Below are positions 8,046 to 17,752 of a stretch of DNA of 64,000 nt, piece by piece. Positions within the stretch are counted from its first letter, which is position 1; each line of letters opens with the position of its first letter. The notes beneath the pieces were generated by a model. That model ran no database searches. It saw nothing but the letters and a program-made list of their open reading frames with translations, and was not told the DNA's origin. Made by a program: the position numbers and the translations under genes. The DNA lies in the NCBI GenBank assembly GCA_021828865.1, contig JAJZCW010000003.1:62001-126000 (forward strand), given 5' to 3'. This DNA comes from Bacillota bacterium. GTDB lineage: Bacteria > Bacillota > Bacilli > Alicyclobacillales > SLC66.

Positions 8046-8660
8046 TTATTCTTCCAAGCTGTAGGCACGAGCCGTGAGATCAACAAGCATTGCCAGCACT
8101 CGTTCATCCGTTAAATTGGATGTCACTTCTTGCGGTGCTCTTTTACGCATCACAGGCGTAGCATGTAATGTCGATATAATTGCTTGTGTCAGTAACGGAT
8201 AATCCGCTTCTTTCATCCGTCCTTGAGCGTGCATTTGCTCGAAGTAGTAAATCAACAATGTACGCATCTTGCTAAAAAATAATACTAACGAAGAAACCAC
8301 TTCCGAGTGTGAGAACGATTCTGTCATCCCGAGCATTAAAATCTCGCTCCGACTGGTCAATTGCATCAGATAGTCCCTTAATAATTGACCGAAGCCCTCA
8401 CGAAAAGAAAGACGCAGATACTCCTCAATATCTGTAGGGACTTTCATCTGCTTGACGGCATCTTCCACCGCCTCTTTCAGCATCTCCAACTTGCTTCCAA
8501 AATGACGGAACAGCGTCACTTCGTTCACTCCTGCACGTTCAGAGATGGCTCTTGTGCTGGTTCCCTTAAATCCACGATGGGTAAATTCTTCCAACGCCGC
8601 ATTGAGAATACGACGGTGAGTATCATCTTCATGCGCGGAATGTGGGATATCCTTGAACAC
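8046..8660 (-). CDS. TetR-family transcriptional regulator of the efflux cassette
   Basis: 204 residues. The N-terminal helix-turn-helix is clear (ILNAALEEFTHRGFKGTS … GVNEVTLFRHFGSK, about residues 16-60); the C-terminal ligand domain is divergent as usual. Start: GTG at 8660 after GGGGAGGTGATTGC; the longer ATG frame from 8708 reads through the promoter region and is rejected. It precedes two membrane-fusion genes and a DHA2 pump in the same direction, so it is probably a ligand-released repressor of that pump and of itself. The inducing ligand is unknown. Confidence 0.88.
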   Translation of the reverse strand: MFKDIPHSAHEDDTHRRILNAALEEFTHRGFKGTSTRAISERAGVNEVTLFRHFGSKLEMLKEAVEDAVKQMKVPTDIEEYLRLSFREGFGQLLRDYLMQLTSRSEILMLGMTESFSHSEVVSSLVLFFSKMRTLLIYYFEQMHAQGRMKEADYPLLTQAIISTLHATPVMRKRAPQEVTSNLTDERVLAMLVDLTARAYSLEE

Positions 8661-8700
8661 GCAATCACCTCCCCACAACTGCATGTAAGTTGTCACTTGC

Positions 8701-8716
8701 GCAAGCATGCGCTTGC
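8701..8716. promoter_or_regulatory. Inverted repeat at the tetR transcription start
   Basis: GCAAGC-ATGC-GCTTGC, a 6-4-6 inverted repeat lying immediately downstream of the tetR -10 box. A candidate autoregulatory operator; it differs from the palindrome in the efflux promoter, so one or both may bind something else. Confidence 0.4.
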
Positions 8717-8745
8717 ATTATACACATAGTTTTCCTTCTGCGCAA
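8717..8745 (-). promoter_or_regulatory. Promoter of tetR
   Basis: -35 TTGCGC (8740-8745), 17-bp spacer, perfect -10 TATAAT (8717-8722), about 57 bases before the GTG start. Confidence 0.65.
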
Positions 8746-8756
8746 TCCCCTATTCA

Positions 8757-8781
8757 TAAAAAAACCGGGATTGCTCCCGGT
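8757..8781 (-). terminator. Terminator of the salA/mrp gene
   Basis: ACCGGGA / TCCCGGT stem with a four-base loop, followed on the minus strand by seven U residues, 27 bases past the stop codon. Confidence 0.88.
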
Positions 8782-8807
8782 AATCATTTTCATCCTAATG
8801 AAATACA

Positions 8808-9890
8808 TTATACTGATTTCACCGGTGTCTTATTCAGCAGCAATTTTTGGGAAAGCTCTTCAGCGAGCCTATCAAATACAACGGTTTGCTTGGAACCTTC
8901 CTCATAAATTCCAGTCTCACGTTCAATCACTTCTGCTACTGGAATTTGTGCCAAAAGATCAGTTTTCAGTACATTCGCCACCGTTGTACCTCCCCCTTTT
9001 CCAAAAATAAAGTGCTTTTCATTACAGTGCTCACAAATAAAGTAGGCCATGTTTTCAATGACGCCAATGATCTCGTGTTTGACTTGCTGCGCCATTACTC
9101 CTGCACGAACTGCCACATCCGCCGCATTGCTTTGTGGCGTCGTCACGATCAATTCTTTACTTTTCGGCAGTGTGCTATGAACGTCAAGCGCCATATCTCC
9201 TGTACCGGGTGGTAAATCGAGCAGCATCACATCCAATTCACCCCAGTGGACTTCCTGGAAGAAGTTTTTTAACATTTTCCCCAGCATCGGCCCACGCCAA
9301 ATTACAGGTCGGTTATTCGGCACAAAAAACTGCATGCTTACCAATTTGATACCGTGCGTTTGCACAGGCATTACCAAATCTTGAACAACCGCAGGTTTTA
9401 CACCGCTAACACCAAAAATACCCGGCAACGAAAAACCGTAGATGTCGGCATCGATGACTCCGACACGTAATCCCCTTTTTGCCAGTGCCACCGCAAGATT
9501 AGCCGTAACGGTTGATTTACCAACTCCCCCTTTACCGCTTGCGATTGCGATAAATTCAGTGCTAACATCAGGAGCCAGAAGTGGTGATTGAGAGGCTTCC
9601 TTGCCGCGAAGTTTCGAAGCAAAACGCTCTCTCTCTTCATCCGACATGGTACCTATTGTCAACTCTATATCCGTCACACCAGGCACTGCGAGGACAACTT
9701 CTTTTACCTGTTTCTCTATAATATTGTGTAGTGGGCATCCCTGAATCGTCAGTACCACTTCCACACCAACACGCGAACCGTGAATTTCCACTTTTCGCAC
9801 CATTTCCATTTCGACGATGCTACGGTGAACATCTGGATCTTCCACGACACGGAGCGCATCGAGTATCGCCTCTTTTGTGATTTTTGACAC
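8808..9890 (-). CDS. salA: Mrp/NBP35-family P-loop ATPase (SalA/ApbC type)
   Basis: 360 residues: an N-terminal MIP18/DUF59 domain (about 5-85), then a deviant Walker A, SGKGGVGKST (about 118), and a late CxxC (ICEHC, about 285) used by this family to bind an iron-sulfur cluster at the dimer interface. Family members carry Fe-S clusters to apo-proteins; the Bacillus homologue SalA additionally controls scoC and secreted proteases. Start GTG 9890 after GGAGGGA. It lies after rpsI, as in Bacillus, but ybaJ/ybaK/cwlD, which intervene there, are absent. A separate terminator on each side makes it a single-gene unit. Confidence 0.9.
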   Translation of the reverse strand: MSKITKEAILDALRVVEDPDVHRSIVEMEMVRKVEIHGSRVGVEVVLTIQGCPLHNIIEKQVKEVVLAVPGVTDIELTIGTMSDEERERFASKLRGKEASQSPLLAPDVSTEFIAIASGKGGVGKSTVTANLAVALAKRGLRVGVIDADIYGFSLPGIFGVSGVKPAVVQDLVMPVQTHGIKLVSMQFFVPNNRPVIWRGPMLGKMLKNFFQEVHWGELDVMLLDLPPGTGDMALDVHSTLPKSKELIVTTPQSNAADVAVRAGVMAQQVKHEIIGVIENMAYFICEHCNEKHFIFGKGGGTTVANVLKTDLLAQIPVAEVIERETGIYEEGSKQTVVFDRLAEELSQKLLLNKTPVKSV

Positions 9891-9955
9891 AAATTATCCC
9901 TCCATGATCAATCGCGACATGGTTATTGTACCACGTTCTCGACATGCCGTAGCAA

Positions 9956-9984
9956 CAAAAAGGCACTCCATACCCGGAGTGCCT
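9956..9984 (-). terminator. Terminator of rplM-rpsI
   Basis: Nine-bp stem AGGCACTCC / GGAGTGCCT, six-base loop, then UUUUU on the minus strand, 26 bases after rpsI. Confidence 0.9.
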
Positions 9985-10010
9985 GATGCATGCGCCATGT
10001 CCCCTGAAAA

Positions 10011-10403
10011 TTAGCGTTTGGAGAACTGTGGTGCACGACGAGCGGCTTTTAGGCCATATTTTTTCCGTTCCTTCATCCGTGCGTCTCGAGTGAGGAAACC
10101 TTCTCGCTTCAAAGCCGAACGCAATTCCGGATCAACTTTAAGCAAAGCTCTGGCAATACCATGCCGGATCGCTCCCGCTTGTCCAGAGAATCCTCCCCCG
10201 CGAACATTGGCGAGTACGTTGTAATTGGAAAGTGTATTGGTTACCATGAGCGGTTGCTTCACAATCAACTTTAAGGTTTCCAAACCAAAATACTCATCCA
10301 TAGACCGCTGATTAATCTCAACATGGCCATCACCAGGCACCAACCGAACGCGCGCGACGGATGTTTTTCTTCTGCCTGTTCCGATATATTGCACTTGCGC
10401 CAA
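10011..10403 (-). CDS. rpsI: 30S ribosomal protein S9
   Basis: 130 residues, the normal length. Begins with the conserved [14 protein letters not shown] and ends in the basic tail RAPQFSKR that reaches the P-site tRNA. The start is TTG at 10403 (AAAGGAGG upstream, no in-frame ATG or GTG nearby). Second gene of the rplM-rpsI pair, 27 bases downstream of rplM. Confidence 0.98.
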   Translation of the reverse strand: MAQVQYIGTGRRKTSVARVRLVPGDGHVEINQRSMDEYFGLETLKLIVKQPLMVTNTLSNYNVLANVRGGGFSGQAGAIRHGIARALLKVDPELRSALKREGFLTRDARMKERKKYGLKAARRAPQFSKR

Positions 10404-10430
10404 CCCTTATACCTCCTTTACCAGTCCCAA

Positions 10431-10865
10431 TTATTGCACAGGCCAAGGTTCTGGCTTTTGTGCAGCATGTGGGTGTTCAGATCCTGCATAAACCTTCAAC
10501 TTGCGATATTGATCATCGCCAAGCCGGTTATGCGGCAACATACCTCGAACTGCCTTTTCCATGACGCGTTCAGGATGTCTTTGTAACATATCCGCTGCTT
10601 TAACAGCTTTCAAACCGCCTGGATAACCTGAATGACGGTAATAAAATTTCTTCTCTAACTTATTTCCCGTAAATACTACCTTTTCCGCATTGATCACAAT
10701 GACAAAGTCACCGGTATCCACATGAGGCGTAAACTCCGGTTTGTGCTTGCCGCGCAAAATCGTCGCGATTTCCGTAGCAAGACGCCCTACACGTTTGCCA
10801 GCCGCATCGACGATATACCATTTACGCTCTACGGCTCCTGGCTTCGCCATGTACGTAGTCCGCAT
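10431..10865 (-). CDS. rplM: 50S ribosomal protein L13
   Basis: 144 residues with the family blocks [26 protein letters not shown] and the C-terminal [12 protein letters not shown]. Start ATG 10865 after TAGGAGGG; a few residues precede the usual N-terminus, and an alternative ATG (MAKPG) lies five codons in. Headed by its own promoter at the end of truA, so rplM-rpsI can be made independently of the large ribosomal operon. Confidence 0.98.
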   Translation of the reverse strand: MRTTYMAKPGAVERKWYIVDAAGKRVGRLATEIATILRGKHKPEFTPHVDTGDFVIVINAEKVVFTGNKLEKKFYYRHSGYPGGLKAVKAADMLQRHPERVMEKAVRGMLPHNRLGDDQYRKLKVYAGSEHPHAAQKPEPWPVQ

Positions 10866-10904
10866 GGCTTTCCCTCCTAAAATAACGAATAAGCACTAAT
10901 CTTT

Positions 10905-10934
10905 AGTTTAACTCGTTTAATTGCAAATCGTCAA
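10905..10934 (-). promoter_or_regulatory. Promoter of rplM-rpsI
   Basis: -35 TTGACG (10929-10934) overlapping the truA stop codon, 18-bp spacer, -10 TAAACT (10905-10910). Confidence 0.6.
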
Positions 10935-11692
10935 GACCATCGCTTTTGATACTCAATATGCCATAAAGTCAACCCATGAGCAGGTGCGGTAGGACCTGCC
11001 ATTCGTCGATCTTTTGCATTCAGAATAGCAGGAATCGCATCGATAGCCATCTTTCCATTGCCAATCGCTACGAGAGAGCCCACGATATTTCGAACCATAT
11101 GGTGCAAAAAACCGTTTCCTGTCACATCAATGTACATGAGATCATCGGCCTGTCGTTGACACGATATTTGATAAATAGTGCGCACTTTATTTTCCTGCTG
11201 TGCACGGGCAGTACAGAAACTGGTGAAATCATGGGTACCCAGTAATTGATCAGCCGCTGTTTGCATCGCTGTGGCAATGATTGGTGTTGCCACATGATAA
11301 GCAAACCTTTTCTGAAAAACATCTGGAACCTTCCCTAAATCCAATACATATCGATAGGTCTTCCACAAGGCATTGAAGCGTACATGATAATTCTCGGGCA
11401 CTTTTTCTACATTGGTCACCACGATATCAGGCGGCAATGTGCCTTTTGAGAAAAGTAAAAGTCGCTCTATTGGAATCGGGACTTTTACCGCATCAAATTG
11501 CACTGCCTGTGCTCTTGCGTGAACACCTGCATCTGTTCGACTAGCACCGATCACTTCTACTGCTTGACCTGCTACGCCGGAAAGCCACGTTTCCAGTTCG
11601 CCTTGAACCGTCCTCAATCCTGGTTGCCGTTGAAACCCATGAAAATCAGTACCATCATATGCCAAAGTTAGCTTGACATTGAAGTCTTCCAT
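10931..11692 (-). CDS. truA: tRNA pseudouridine(38-40) synthase TruA
   Basis: 253 residues. Isomerises uridines 38-40 in the anticodon stem-loop of tRNAs. The catalytic aspartate is in GASRTDAGVHA (about residue 52), and the N-terminal YDGTDFHGFQRQ block is typical. Start ATG 11692, ten bases after rplQ. In Bacillus the ECF transporter genes ecfA1-ecfA2-ecfT lie between rplQ and truA; here they are missing. Confidence 0.97.
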   Translation of the reverse strand: MEDFNVKLTLAYDGTDFHGFQRQPGLRTVQGELETWLSGVAGQAVEVIGASRTDAGVHARAQAVQFDAVKVPIPIERLLLFSKGTLPPDIVVTNVEKVPENYHVRFNALWKTYRYVLDLGKVPDVFQKRFAYHVATPIIATAMQTAADQLLGTHDFTSFCTARAQQENKVRTIYQISCQRQADDLMYIDVTGNGFLHHMVRNIVGSLVAIGNGKMAIDAIPAILNAKDRRMAGPTAPAHGLTLWHIEYQKRWS

Positions 11693-11701
11693 TTCTTAAC
11701 C

Positions 11702-12073
11702 TTATTCCACCAGTTCGATATACACCATTTCTGCTGCATCTCCGCGTCTTGGCCCAAGTTTCAGAATCCGGGTATATCCACCCTGACGCTCCTTATAACG
11801 GGGACCAAGTTCGCTAAACAGATATTGCAACACATTCTTGCTATCTTCGCCATCTACCTGTTCTTTTAACACGTAGCGAGCAGCAAGACGGCGAGAGTGC
11901 AGATCATCACGCTTTGCCAGGGTGATCATTTTATCCGCAAGCTTACGCAGTTCTTTTGCTTTGGCTTCCGTGGTGCGGATGCGTCCATACATGAACAGGT
12001 CTGTGACCAGGCTGCGCATCAACGCCTCACGGTTCCCGGTACGCCGGTTCAATTTACGGTATCCAAGTGCCAC
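11702..12073 (-). CDS. rplQ: 50S ribosomal protein L17
   Basis: 123 residues; N-terminal [24 protein letters not shown] and the late [18 protein letters not shown] are characteristic. Start GTG 12073 after AGGAGGTAAG. Follows rpoA by 32 bases, closing the alpha operon. Confidence 0.98.
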   Translation of the reverse strand: MALGYRKLNRRTGNREALMRSLVTDLFMYGRIRTTEAKAKELRKLADKMITLAKRDDLHSRRLAARYVLKEQVDGEDSKNVLQYLFSELGPRYKERQGGYTRILKLGPRRGDAAEMVYIELVE

Positions 12074-12105
12074 TTGCGCTTACCTCCTAATCGCCAATTC
12101 TCGAA

Positions 12106-13050
12106 CTATTCTTCCTGACGAAGTCCTAGTCCCAAACGTTCGAGTTTCTCCATCACTTCTTCAAGAGACTTCCGTCCCAAATTGCGAACCTTCATCATTT
12201 CTTCTTCCGTCTTAGAGCAAAGTTCCTGTACGGAGTTAATTCCCGCACGCTTCAAACAATTGTACGATCTCACCGAAAGGTCCAACTCTTCGATGGTCAT
12301 GTCCAGTGCCTTGTCTTTCTTTTCCTCACTCTTTTCCACCATTACTTCCCGCTCATGTGGATGGTTGGTGAGTCCGACGAAAAGCTCAAGTTGTTGAGAC
12401 AAGATAGAAGCTGCAAGGCTGATCGCTTCATCAGGCAAATAGGCACCGTCAGTCCAAACTTCCAATATCAGTTTGTCATAGTCCGTCACCTGACCGACAC
12501 GGGTATTTTCCACTTGGAAATTCACCCTGTAAATCGGAGAAAAAATAGAGTCTATCGGTAGCACACCGATTTCCTGCTCTTCATCCTTATTCAGATGGGC
12601 GGGCACATATCCTATCCCTGTTTTTGCAGTAATCTCCGCATAAAGATGCGCATTATCTGCAAGCGTAGCAATATGGAGCTCAGGATTTAGTATTTCGACG
12701 TCCGAGTCCGCCCGAATGTCAGCAGCGCGAATTTCCCCTTCGCCATCTGCTTCAATAACCAATTTCTTGACTTCATCGGAGTGAATTTTTAGTGCCAGCC
12801 TTTTCAAATTAAGGATAAACTCTGTGGTGTCTTCGACCACTCCCGGTATGGTGGAAAACTCGTGCAAAACGCCTTCGATTTTGACAGAAGTCGCTGCAGC
12901 GCCAGGAAGCGATGACAATAGCACTCTCCTGAGGGAATTGCCAAGTGTTGTACCATACCCACGTTCCAGCGGTTCAACAATAAATCGGCCGTATTTCCCA
13001 TCCTCGCTGATTGCATCGGTTTCAATGCGCGGCCTTTCCAGTTCGATCAT
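12106..13050 (-). CDS. rpoA: RNA polymerase alpha subunit
   Basis: 314 residues. N-terminal assembly domain (about 1-230, with [17 protein letters not shown]) and C-terminal domain with the helix-hairpin-helix region ([11 protein letters not shown] … [12 protein letters not shown]) that contacts UP elements and activators. ATG 13050 is chosen over the GTG two codons upstream because GGGAGGG sits eight bases before it. Between rpsD and rplQ. Confidence 0.98.
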   Translation of the reverse strand: MIELERPRIETDAISEDGKYGRFIVEPLERGYGTTLGNSLRRVLLSSLPGAAATSVKIEGVLHEFSTIPGVVEDTTEFILNLKRLALKIHSDEVKKLVIEADGEGEIRAADIRADSDVEILNPELHIATLADNAHLYAEITAKTGIGYVPAHLNKDEEQEIGVLPIDSIFSPIYRVNFQVENTRVGQVTDYDKLILEVWTDGAYLPDEAISLAASILSQQLELFVGLTNHPHEREVMVEKSEEKKDKALDMTIEELDLSVRSYNCLKRAGINSVQELCSKTEEEMMKVRNLGRKSLEEVMEKLERLGLGLRQEE

Positions 13051-13128
13051 CCACACAACCCTCCCTTAGGGCAACGCCAGTCTCTTTTGGGGATCTTGTC
13101 ATGAAGCGAACATGGCGAACCTCATCGA

Positions 13129-13761
13129 TTATCGTGAATAAAACTCAATAATGAGCTGCTCAGTCACTGGTGCATCGATTTCATCACGGCTAGGAACACG
13201 GAGTACCTTGCCTGTGTGCTTTTCGACATCACGTTCCAGCCAGCCGACTACAGTTTTGCTCTCGACACTTTCAAGCAGTTCCTTGAATTTAGGGCTGCTC
13301 ATGTCTTTCTCGTTAATCGATACAGTGTCACCAATGCGCATTGCGTAAGACGGTATGTCTACGCGACGCCCGTTGACCATAAAATGACCGTGCTTGACAA
13401 GCTGGCGTGCTTCTGGACGTGAGTTTGCATAGCCTAAGCGGTACACCACATTGTCTAAACGAGTCTCTAACATTTGCAACAGGTTTTCGCCAGTAATCCC
13501 TTTACGACGTGCTGCTTCTTTGTAATAAGCACGGAATTGCCCTTCCAGTACTCCGTACATACGACGGGCTTTTTGCTTTTCGCGCATTTGCATTCCGTAC
13601 TCGCTGGAACGACGACGACCTTGTGATTGACCATGTGCGCCTGGCGCATAACCGCGGCGATCAATGGCACACTTGTCAGTGTAGCAACGCTCCCCCTTCA
13701 GGTACAACTTTGTGCCTTCACGGCGGCAAAGCCGACACACGGGGTCAGTATATCTTGCCAT
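13129..13761 (-). CDS. rpsD: 30S ribosomal protein S4, zinc-binding form
   Basis: 210 residues. Primary 16S rRNA binder and, in many bacteria, translational repressor of the alpha operon. The N-terminus carries four cysteines (Cys9, Cys12, Cys26, Cys31) in a CxxC…CxxxxC pattern, a zinc-type S4; the Bacillus subtilis S4 lacks them. The S4 RNA-binding domain ([11 protein letters not shown] … [13 protein letters not shown]) is intact. Start ATG 13761 after AGGAGGTG. In B. subtilis rpsD lies elsewhere; here it is between rpsK and rpoA, as in clostridia and proteobacteria. Confidence 0.97.
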   Translation of the reverse strand: MARYTDPVCRLCRREGTKLYLKGERCYTDKCAIDRRGYAPGAHGQSQGRRRSSEYGMQMREKQKARRMYGVLEGQFRAYYKEAARRKGITGENLLQMLETRLDNVVYRLGYANSRPEARQLVKHGHFMVNGRRVDIPSYAMRIGDTVSINEKDMSSPKFKELLESVESKTVVGWLERDVEKHTGKVLRVPSRDEIDAPVTEQLIIEFYSR

Positions 13762-13806
13762 TCTAGTATGGACACCTCCTGGTAGATTTAAACATTTTAT
13801 TGTTCA

Positions 13807-14220
13807 TCAGACACGACGGCGTTTTGGTGGACGGCAACCATTGTGCGGGATAGGAGTCACATCGCGAATGACAGAGACTTCGAGCCCCACTGATTGAATG
13901 GAGCGAATCGCTGCCTCGCGGCCTGCGCCTGGTCCTTTTACAAATACTTCAACGGTTTTCATTCCATGTTCCTGAGCTACTTTCGCAGCTGCTTCTGCTG
14001 CCATTTGGGCAGCAAACGGCGTACTCTTTCTGGAACCTTTGAATCCTAGTGATCCTGCGCTCGACCAGCTGATGGCATTCCCCGTTGTATCAGTAATCGT
14101 CACAATCGTATTGTTAAAAGTGGAACGAATATGTGCGATTCCTGACTCCACGTTTTTCCGATCACGTCTTTTAGTCCGTGTCGTTGTCGCTGATTTGCGC
14201 CTTCCTTTTGTCGTGGCCAA
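13807..14220 (-). CDS. rpsK: 30S ribosomal protein S11
   Basis: 137 residues; contains [17 protein letters not shown], the platform-binding block, and ends CRPPKRRRV. The start is TTG 14220 with AAGGAGGG six bases before it; the only nearby ATG is out of frame. Twelve bases downstream of rpsM. Confidence 0.98.
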   Translation of the reverse strand: MATTKGRRKSATTTRTKRRDRKNVESGIAHIRSTFNNTIVTITDTTGNAISWSSAGSLGFKGSRKSTPFAAQMAAEAAAKVAQEHGMKTVEVFVKGPGAGREAAIRSIQSVGLEVSVIRDVTPIPHNGCRPPKRRRV

Positions 14221-14232
14221 GTCATACCCTCC

Positions 14233-14601
14233 TTATTTCTTTTTGCCAGCCACAGTGCGGCGTGGTCCTTTACGTGTGCGGGCGTTGGTTTTGGTCCGCT
14301 GTCCGCGAACGGGAAGGCCTCTGCGATGACGCATCCCTCGATATGAACCGATTTCGATCAAACGTTTGATGTTGATCGCGAGTTCACGGCGCAAATCGCC
14401 TTCCACTTTGTGCGATTTTTCAATTTCATCGCGAAGTCTCTGAACTTCATCATCCGTGAGGTCGCGAATGCGAGTGTCCGGATTGATTCCTGTCTTTTCG
14501 AGAATCTGGTTGGACGTTGGACGGCCAATGCCATAGATATACGTCAACCCGATCTCGACACGTTTGTCGCGAGGCAAGTCTACGCCTGCGATACGAGCCA
14601 T
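14233..14601 (-). CDS. rpsM: 30S ribosomal protein S13
   Basis: 122 residues; begins [21 protein letters not shown] and ends in the basic tail that touches the P-site tRNA (ARTRKGPRR…KKK). ATG 14601 is used because AGGAGGTG precedes it by six bases; the frame is open three codons farther. Confidence 0.98.
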   Translation of the reverse strand: MARIAGVDLPRDKRVEIGLTYIYGIGRPTSNQILEKTGINPDTRIRDLTDDEVQRLRDEIEKSHKVEGDLRRELAINIKRLIEIGSYRGMRHRRGLPVRGQRTKTNARTRKGPRRTVAGKKK

Positions 14602-14626
14602 AGTTAGCACCTCCTAGATCTTCACT

Positions 14627-14755
<129 letters not shown>

Positions 14756-14768
14756 TTACTGGTATCGC

Positions 14769-14987
14769 CTATTTGTACCGATAGGTAATCCGCCCACGAG
14801 TTAGATCATACGGCGATAATTCTACCGTCACTCGATCACCAGGCAAAATTTTAATGTAGTTCATCCGAATCTTACCTGATACATGGGCTAGGATTTTATG
14901 CCCATTTTCCAACTCCACACGAAACATGGCATTGGGGAGCGGTTCTATCACTTTTCCTTCTACTTCAATGACATCATCCTTGGCCAC
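14769..14987 (-). CDS. infA: Translation initiation factor IF-1
   Basis: 72 residues, the canonical length, an OB-fold beginning with [10 protein letters not shown] and ending RGRITYRYK. The start is GTG 14987, eight bases after AAGGAGG; another GTG three codons upstream overlaps the ribosome site and is rejected. It blocks the A site during initiation. Between map and rpmJ; the small KOW gene found here in some Bacillus genomes is absent. Confidence 0.97.
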   Translation of the reverse strand: MAKDDVIEVEGKVIEPLPNAMFRVELENGHKILAHVSGKIRMNYIKILPGDRVTVELSPYDLTRGRITYRYK

Positions 14988-15026
14988 TAGCCGCACCTCC
15001 TTCGCTTGTCGATCTCCCTGGTGTTA

Positions 15027-15773
15027 TTAAAGAGCCGTCATGATTACGGGTCCTTCTTCAGTAATAGCGACAGTGTGCTCAAAGTGTGCACATATCGACC
15101 CATCTTCTGTGATCACTGTCCAATTATCAGTAAGCGTCCGGACATCCGGCCCTCCTAAGTTTACCATGGGTTCAATCGCAAGCACATGGCCTGGCCGTAG
15201 GCGGATTCCCCGTCCCGGAGGCCCGTAATTTGGAACTTGAGGCGGCTCATGCATCTCTCTGCCAATCCCATGACCAACATAGTCACGGACAATCGACATT
15301 CCTTGTGCTTCTACATAGACCTGCACCGCGTGAGAGATGTCTGATAAGCGGTTCCCGGATTTCGCCATTTTAATTCCTTCATACAGTGAAGCTTTGGTCA
15401 CATCCAAAAGCCGCTGAGCTTCTGTGGATAAAGTTCCCACTGCAAACGTGTTAGCGGAATCTCCATGATAACCCTTGTAATACGCACCAATATCTACAGA
15501 AATGATATCCCCATCGTTCAATTTCCTCGAGCCTGGAATTCCATGCACCAATTCTTCATTGACCGATGCACAAATCGATGCGGGAAATCCTTGATATCCC
15601 TTAAAAGAAGGCGTGGCTCCTGCCTGGAGAATGATTTTCTCCACTACAGCATCAAGTTCCCTAGTTGTGATTCCCGGTTCAATTATTTTTTGAACCGCGT
15701 CATGTGCCATTGCCACAATTCTGCCCGCTTCACGCATGATTTCCAGCTCGTGTTTTGACTTGGTTGTAATCAC
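15027..15773 (-). CDS. map: Methionine aminopeptidase, type I
   Basis: 248 residues. Removes the initiator methionine. The five metal ligands are visible: [16 protein letters not shown] (two Asp), [12 protein letters not shown] (His), EPMV (Glu), and FEHTVAITE (Glu). Start GTG 15773 after CGGAGG; its GTGA overlaps the adk stop codon by four bases, indicating translational coupling. Confidence 0.97.
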   Translation of the reverse strand: MITTKSKHELEIMREAGRIVAMAHDAVQKIIEPGITTRELDAVVEKIILQAGATPSFKGYQGFPASICASVNEELVHGIPGSRKLNDGDIISVDIGAYYKGYHGDSANTFAVGTLSTEAQRLLDVTKASLYEGIKMAKSGNRLSDISHAVQVYVEAQGMSIVRDYVGHGIGREMHEPPQVPNYGPPGRGIRLRPGHVLAIEPMVNLGGPDVRTLTDNWTVITEDGSICAHFEHTVAITEEGPVIMTAL

Positions 15774-16423
15774 TCTGCTTGCCTCCGAAGCGCTTGGCGA
15801 ATATCCTCATAGACGTCGCCGATTGGATTCTCACCCTTGATTCTTGTCAATAATCCGCGATCATCATAATACTTCGCGAGGTCCCCTGTTCTACCTAGGT
15901 TTTCGCGTAAACGGACCCTGACTGCCTCCGGTCGATCATCCTCGCGCTGAATTAGTGGACTTCCACACCTGTCACACACATCCTGCACTTTAGGAGGATT
16001 GAGTGTGACATGATAGGAGGCGCCACATTTGGAACATACCCTGCGCCCTGTCAGTCGATGATGAAGCTCTTCTTCCGAGACCTCTAAGTATAACACGTTT
16101 GTGAGGGGAAGTCGCTCTTCTTCAAGCATTTTATCCAGAGCTTCCGCTTGCGCAATCGTTCTTGGGAACCCATCGAGCAAAAACCCATGTGCTGCGTCCG
16201 GTTGGAGCAATCGTTCTCTAACGATTTTGATGGTGAGTTCATCTGGTACCAAAAGGCCTTGATCAAGGTAGCTTTTTACTTCCTCACCAAGCATCGTCTT
16301 CTCTTTAATTGCAGCACGGAAAATATCTCCCGTTGCAATATGGGGTATATGAAACTCATCTGTTATACTTGCCGCTTGTGTTCCTTTACCTGCACCAGGC
16401 AGACCTAAGAAAATTACCTGCAT
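15770..16423 (-). CDS. adk: Adenylate kinase, zinc-lid form
   Basis: 217 residues. Interconverts ATP + AMP and 2 ADP. P-loop [11 protein letters not shown] at the N-terminus, the AMP-binding TGDIFRAA and [10 protein letters not shown] blocks, and a lid with CSKCGASYH … CDRCG, the four-cysteine zinc site of Gram-positive enzymes. ATG 16423 follows AGGGGG; the frame extends seven codons upstream without a ribosome site. Confidence 0.98.
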   Translation of the reverse strand: MQVIFLGLPGAGKGTQAASITDEFHIPHIATGDIFRAAIKEKTMLGEEVKSYLDQGLLVPDELTIKIVRERLLQPDAAHGFLLDGFPRTIAQAEALDKMLEEERLPLTNVLYLEVSEEELHHRLTGRRVCSKCGASYHVTLNPPKVQDVCDRCGSPLIQREDDRPEAVRVRLRENLGRTGDLAKYYDDRGLLTRIKGENPIGDVYEDIRQALRRQAE

Positions 16424-16452
16424 CAGGATCCCCCTCTTCTCCACTCATCTCT

Positions 16453-17751
16453 CTAGCGAATAAAACCTTTGTAACTTCGCTGCAACATCTGACCCTTCAA
16501 TTGTTTGACGGTATCAAGCAAAACACTAACGACAATTAGCAACGATGTTCCGGCAAAGTAATAAACAATACCACTTAATCCGGTTATAGCTGCCACAATC
16601 GTAGGCACTACCGATATAACAGCGAGAAACAATCCGCCGATCAGAGAAAGCCGGTTGATCAGTCGCACCAAATAATTTTCCGTCTCTTTCCCTGGTCTAA
16701 TACCCACGATATAGCTTGAACCTTTTTGCATGTTCTCTGCTAATTGCTGTGGATTGATTTGAATGAATGCATAGAAAAATGTGAATGCGATAATCAACAC
16801 CGCTTCAATCCCAACAAACCAGTGCGAGGTAGGCGTAAACACATTGATGATCCAATCCGCCACTTTATTGCCCCGAAAGAACTGTGCGATGATGGTTGGG
16901 AAAAACAGCACAGATGTCGCAAAAATAATTGGAATCACACCAGCTGCATTGACCTTTAACGGGATATGCGTGGTTTGTCCTCCATACACCTTCATGCCGA
17001 TCTGTTGGCGGGTATATTGAACGGGAATCCGACGCACGGCCTGTTGCACATACACAATAAAAGTGGTAATAAGTAGCAAGCCGACAAGTAACAATACCAC
17101 TTTAATAATGTTCAAAAACAGTTGATTCGGGTGTGCATAAAACCAATTGCTGTAGATCTGCGGAATGATGACTTCCACACGGGATAGAATACTGAGAAAG
17201 ATGATCACGGAGATCCCGTTCCCAACACCCTTATCTGTGATTTGTTCACCCATCCACATCAATAAGGTGGTACCGGCAGTCATGGTGATGGCAATGACTG
17301 CATAAGTCCATAGACTAGGATCCGTGATAAACCCAGATCCGATCTGTCGGCTGAAAGAAAACGTCAAAGCCACCGATTGAATAAGCCCTAATGCAACCGT
17401 CAGATAGCGTGTCCACTGATTCAGTTTAACGCGACCGGTTTCGCCTTCTTTAGACCAGTCTTCCCACTGTTTGATAACCCCCATTTGCAATAATTGAACC
17501 ACAATGGAGGCCGTCACATAGGGATAGATGCTCATGGAGAAAATGGAGAAGTTATATAGTGCCCCACCAGAAAAAGTGTTCAATATACCAATGAGCGGAC
17601 TTTTCCCTGCCATAGATTGCAACAGCTGCGCATTCACTCCCGGTACGGGAATGACTGCGCCTATGCGGTAGATGGCAAGAAAAAGCAGCGTAAAGAGCAC
17701 TCTTTTGCGTAGGTCTTTGGCTTTCCAAAGCTTCCCCAACGAATACATCAT
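16453..17751 (-). CDS. secY: Protein translocase channel subunit SecY
   Basis: 432 residues, ten membrane helices, with the plug region and the cytoplasmic loops typical of SecY (RIPVQYTRQQIG; ENMQKGSSYIVGIRPGKETENYL). Forms SecYEG with the SecE encoded at 43687. Start ATG 17751 after GAGGTGATC, one base past the rplO stop. Confidence 0.98.
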   Translation of the reverse strand: MMYSLGKLWKAKDLRKRVLFTLLFLAIYRIGAVIPVPGVNAQLLQSMAGKSPLIGILNTFSGGALYNFSIFSMSIYPYVTASIVVQLLQMGVIKQWEDWSKEGETGRVKLNQWTRYLTVALGLIQSVALTFSFSRQIGSGFITDPSLWTYAVIAITMTAGTTLLMWMGEQITDKGVGNGISVIIFLSILSRVEVIIPQIYSNWFYAHPNQLFLNIIKVVLLLVGLLLITTFIVYVQQAVRRIPVQYTRQQIGMKVYGGQTTHIPLKVNAAGVIPIIFATSVLFFPTIIAQFFRGNKVADWIINVFTPTSHWFVGIEAVLIIAFTFFYAFIQINPQQLAENMQKGSSYIVGIRPGKETENYLVRLINRLSLIGGLFLAVISVVPTIVAAITGLSGIVYYFAGTSLLIVVSVLLDTVKQLKGQMLQRSYKGFIR

Positions 17752-17752
17752 C

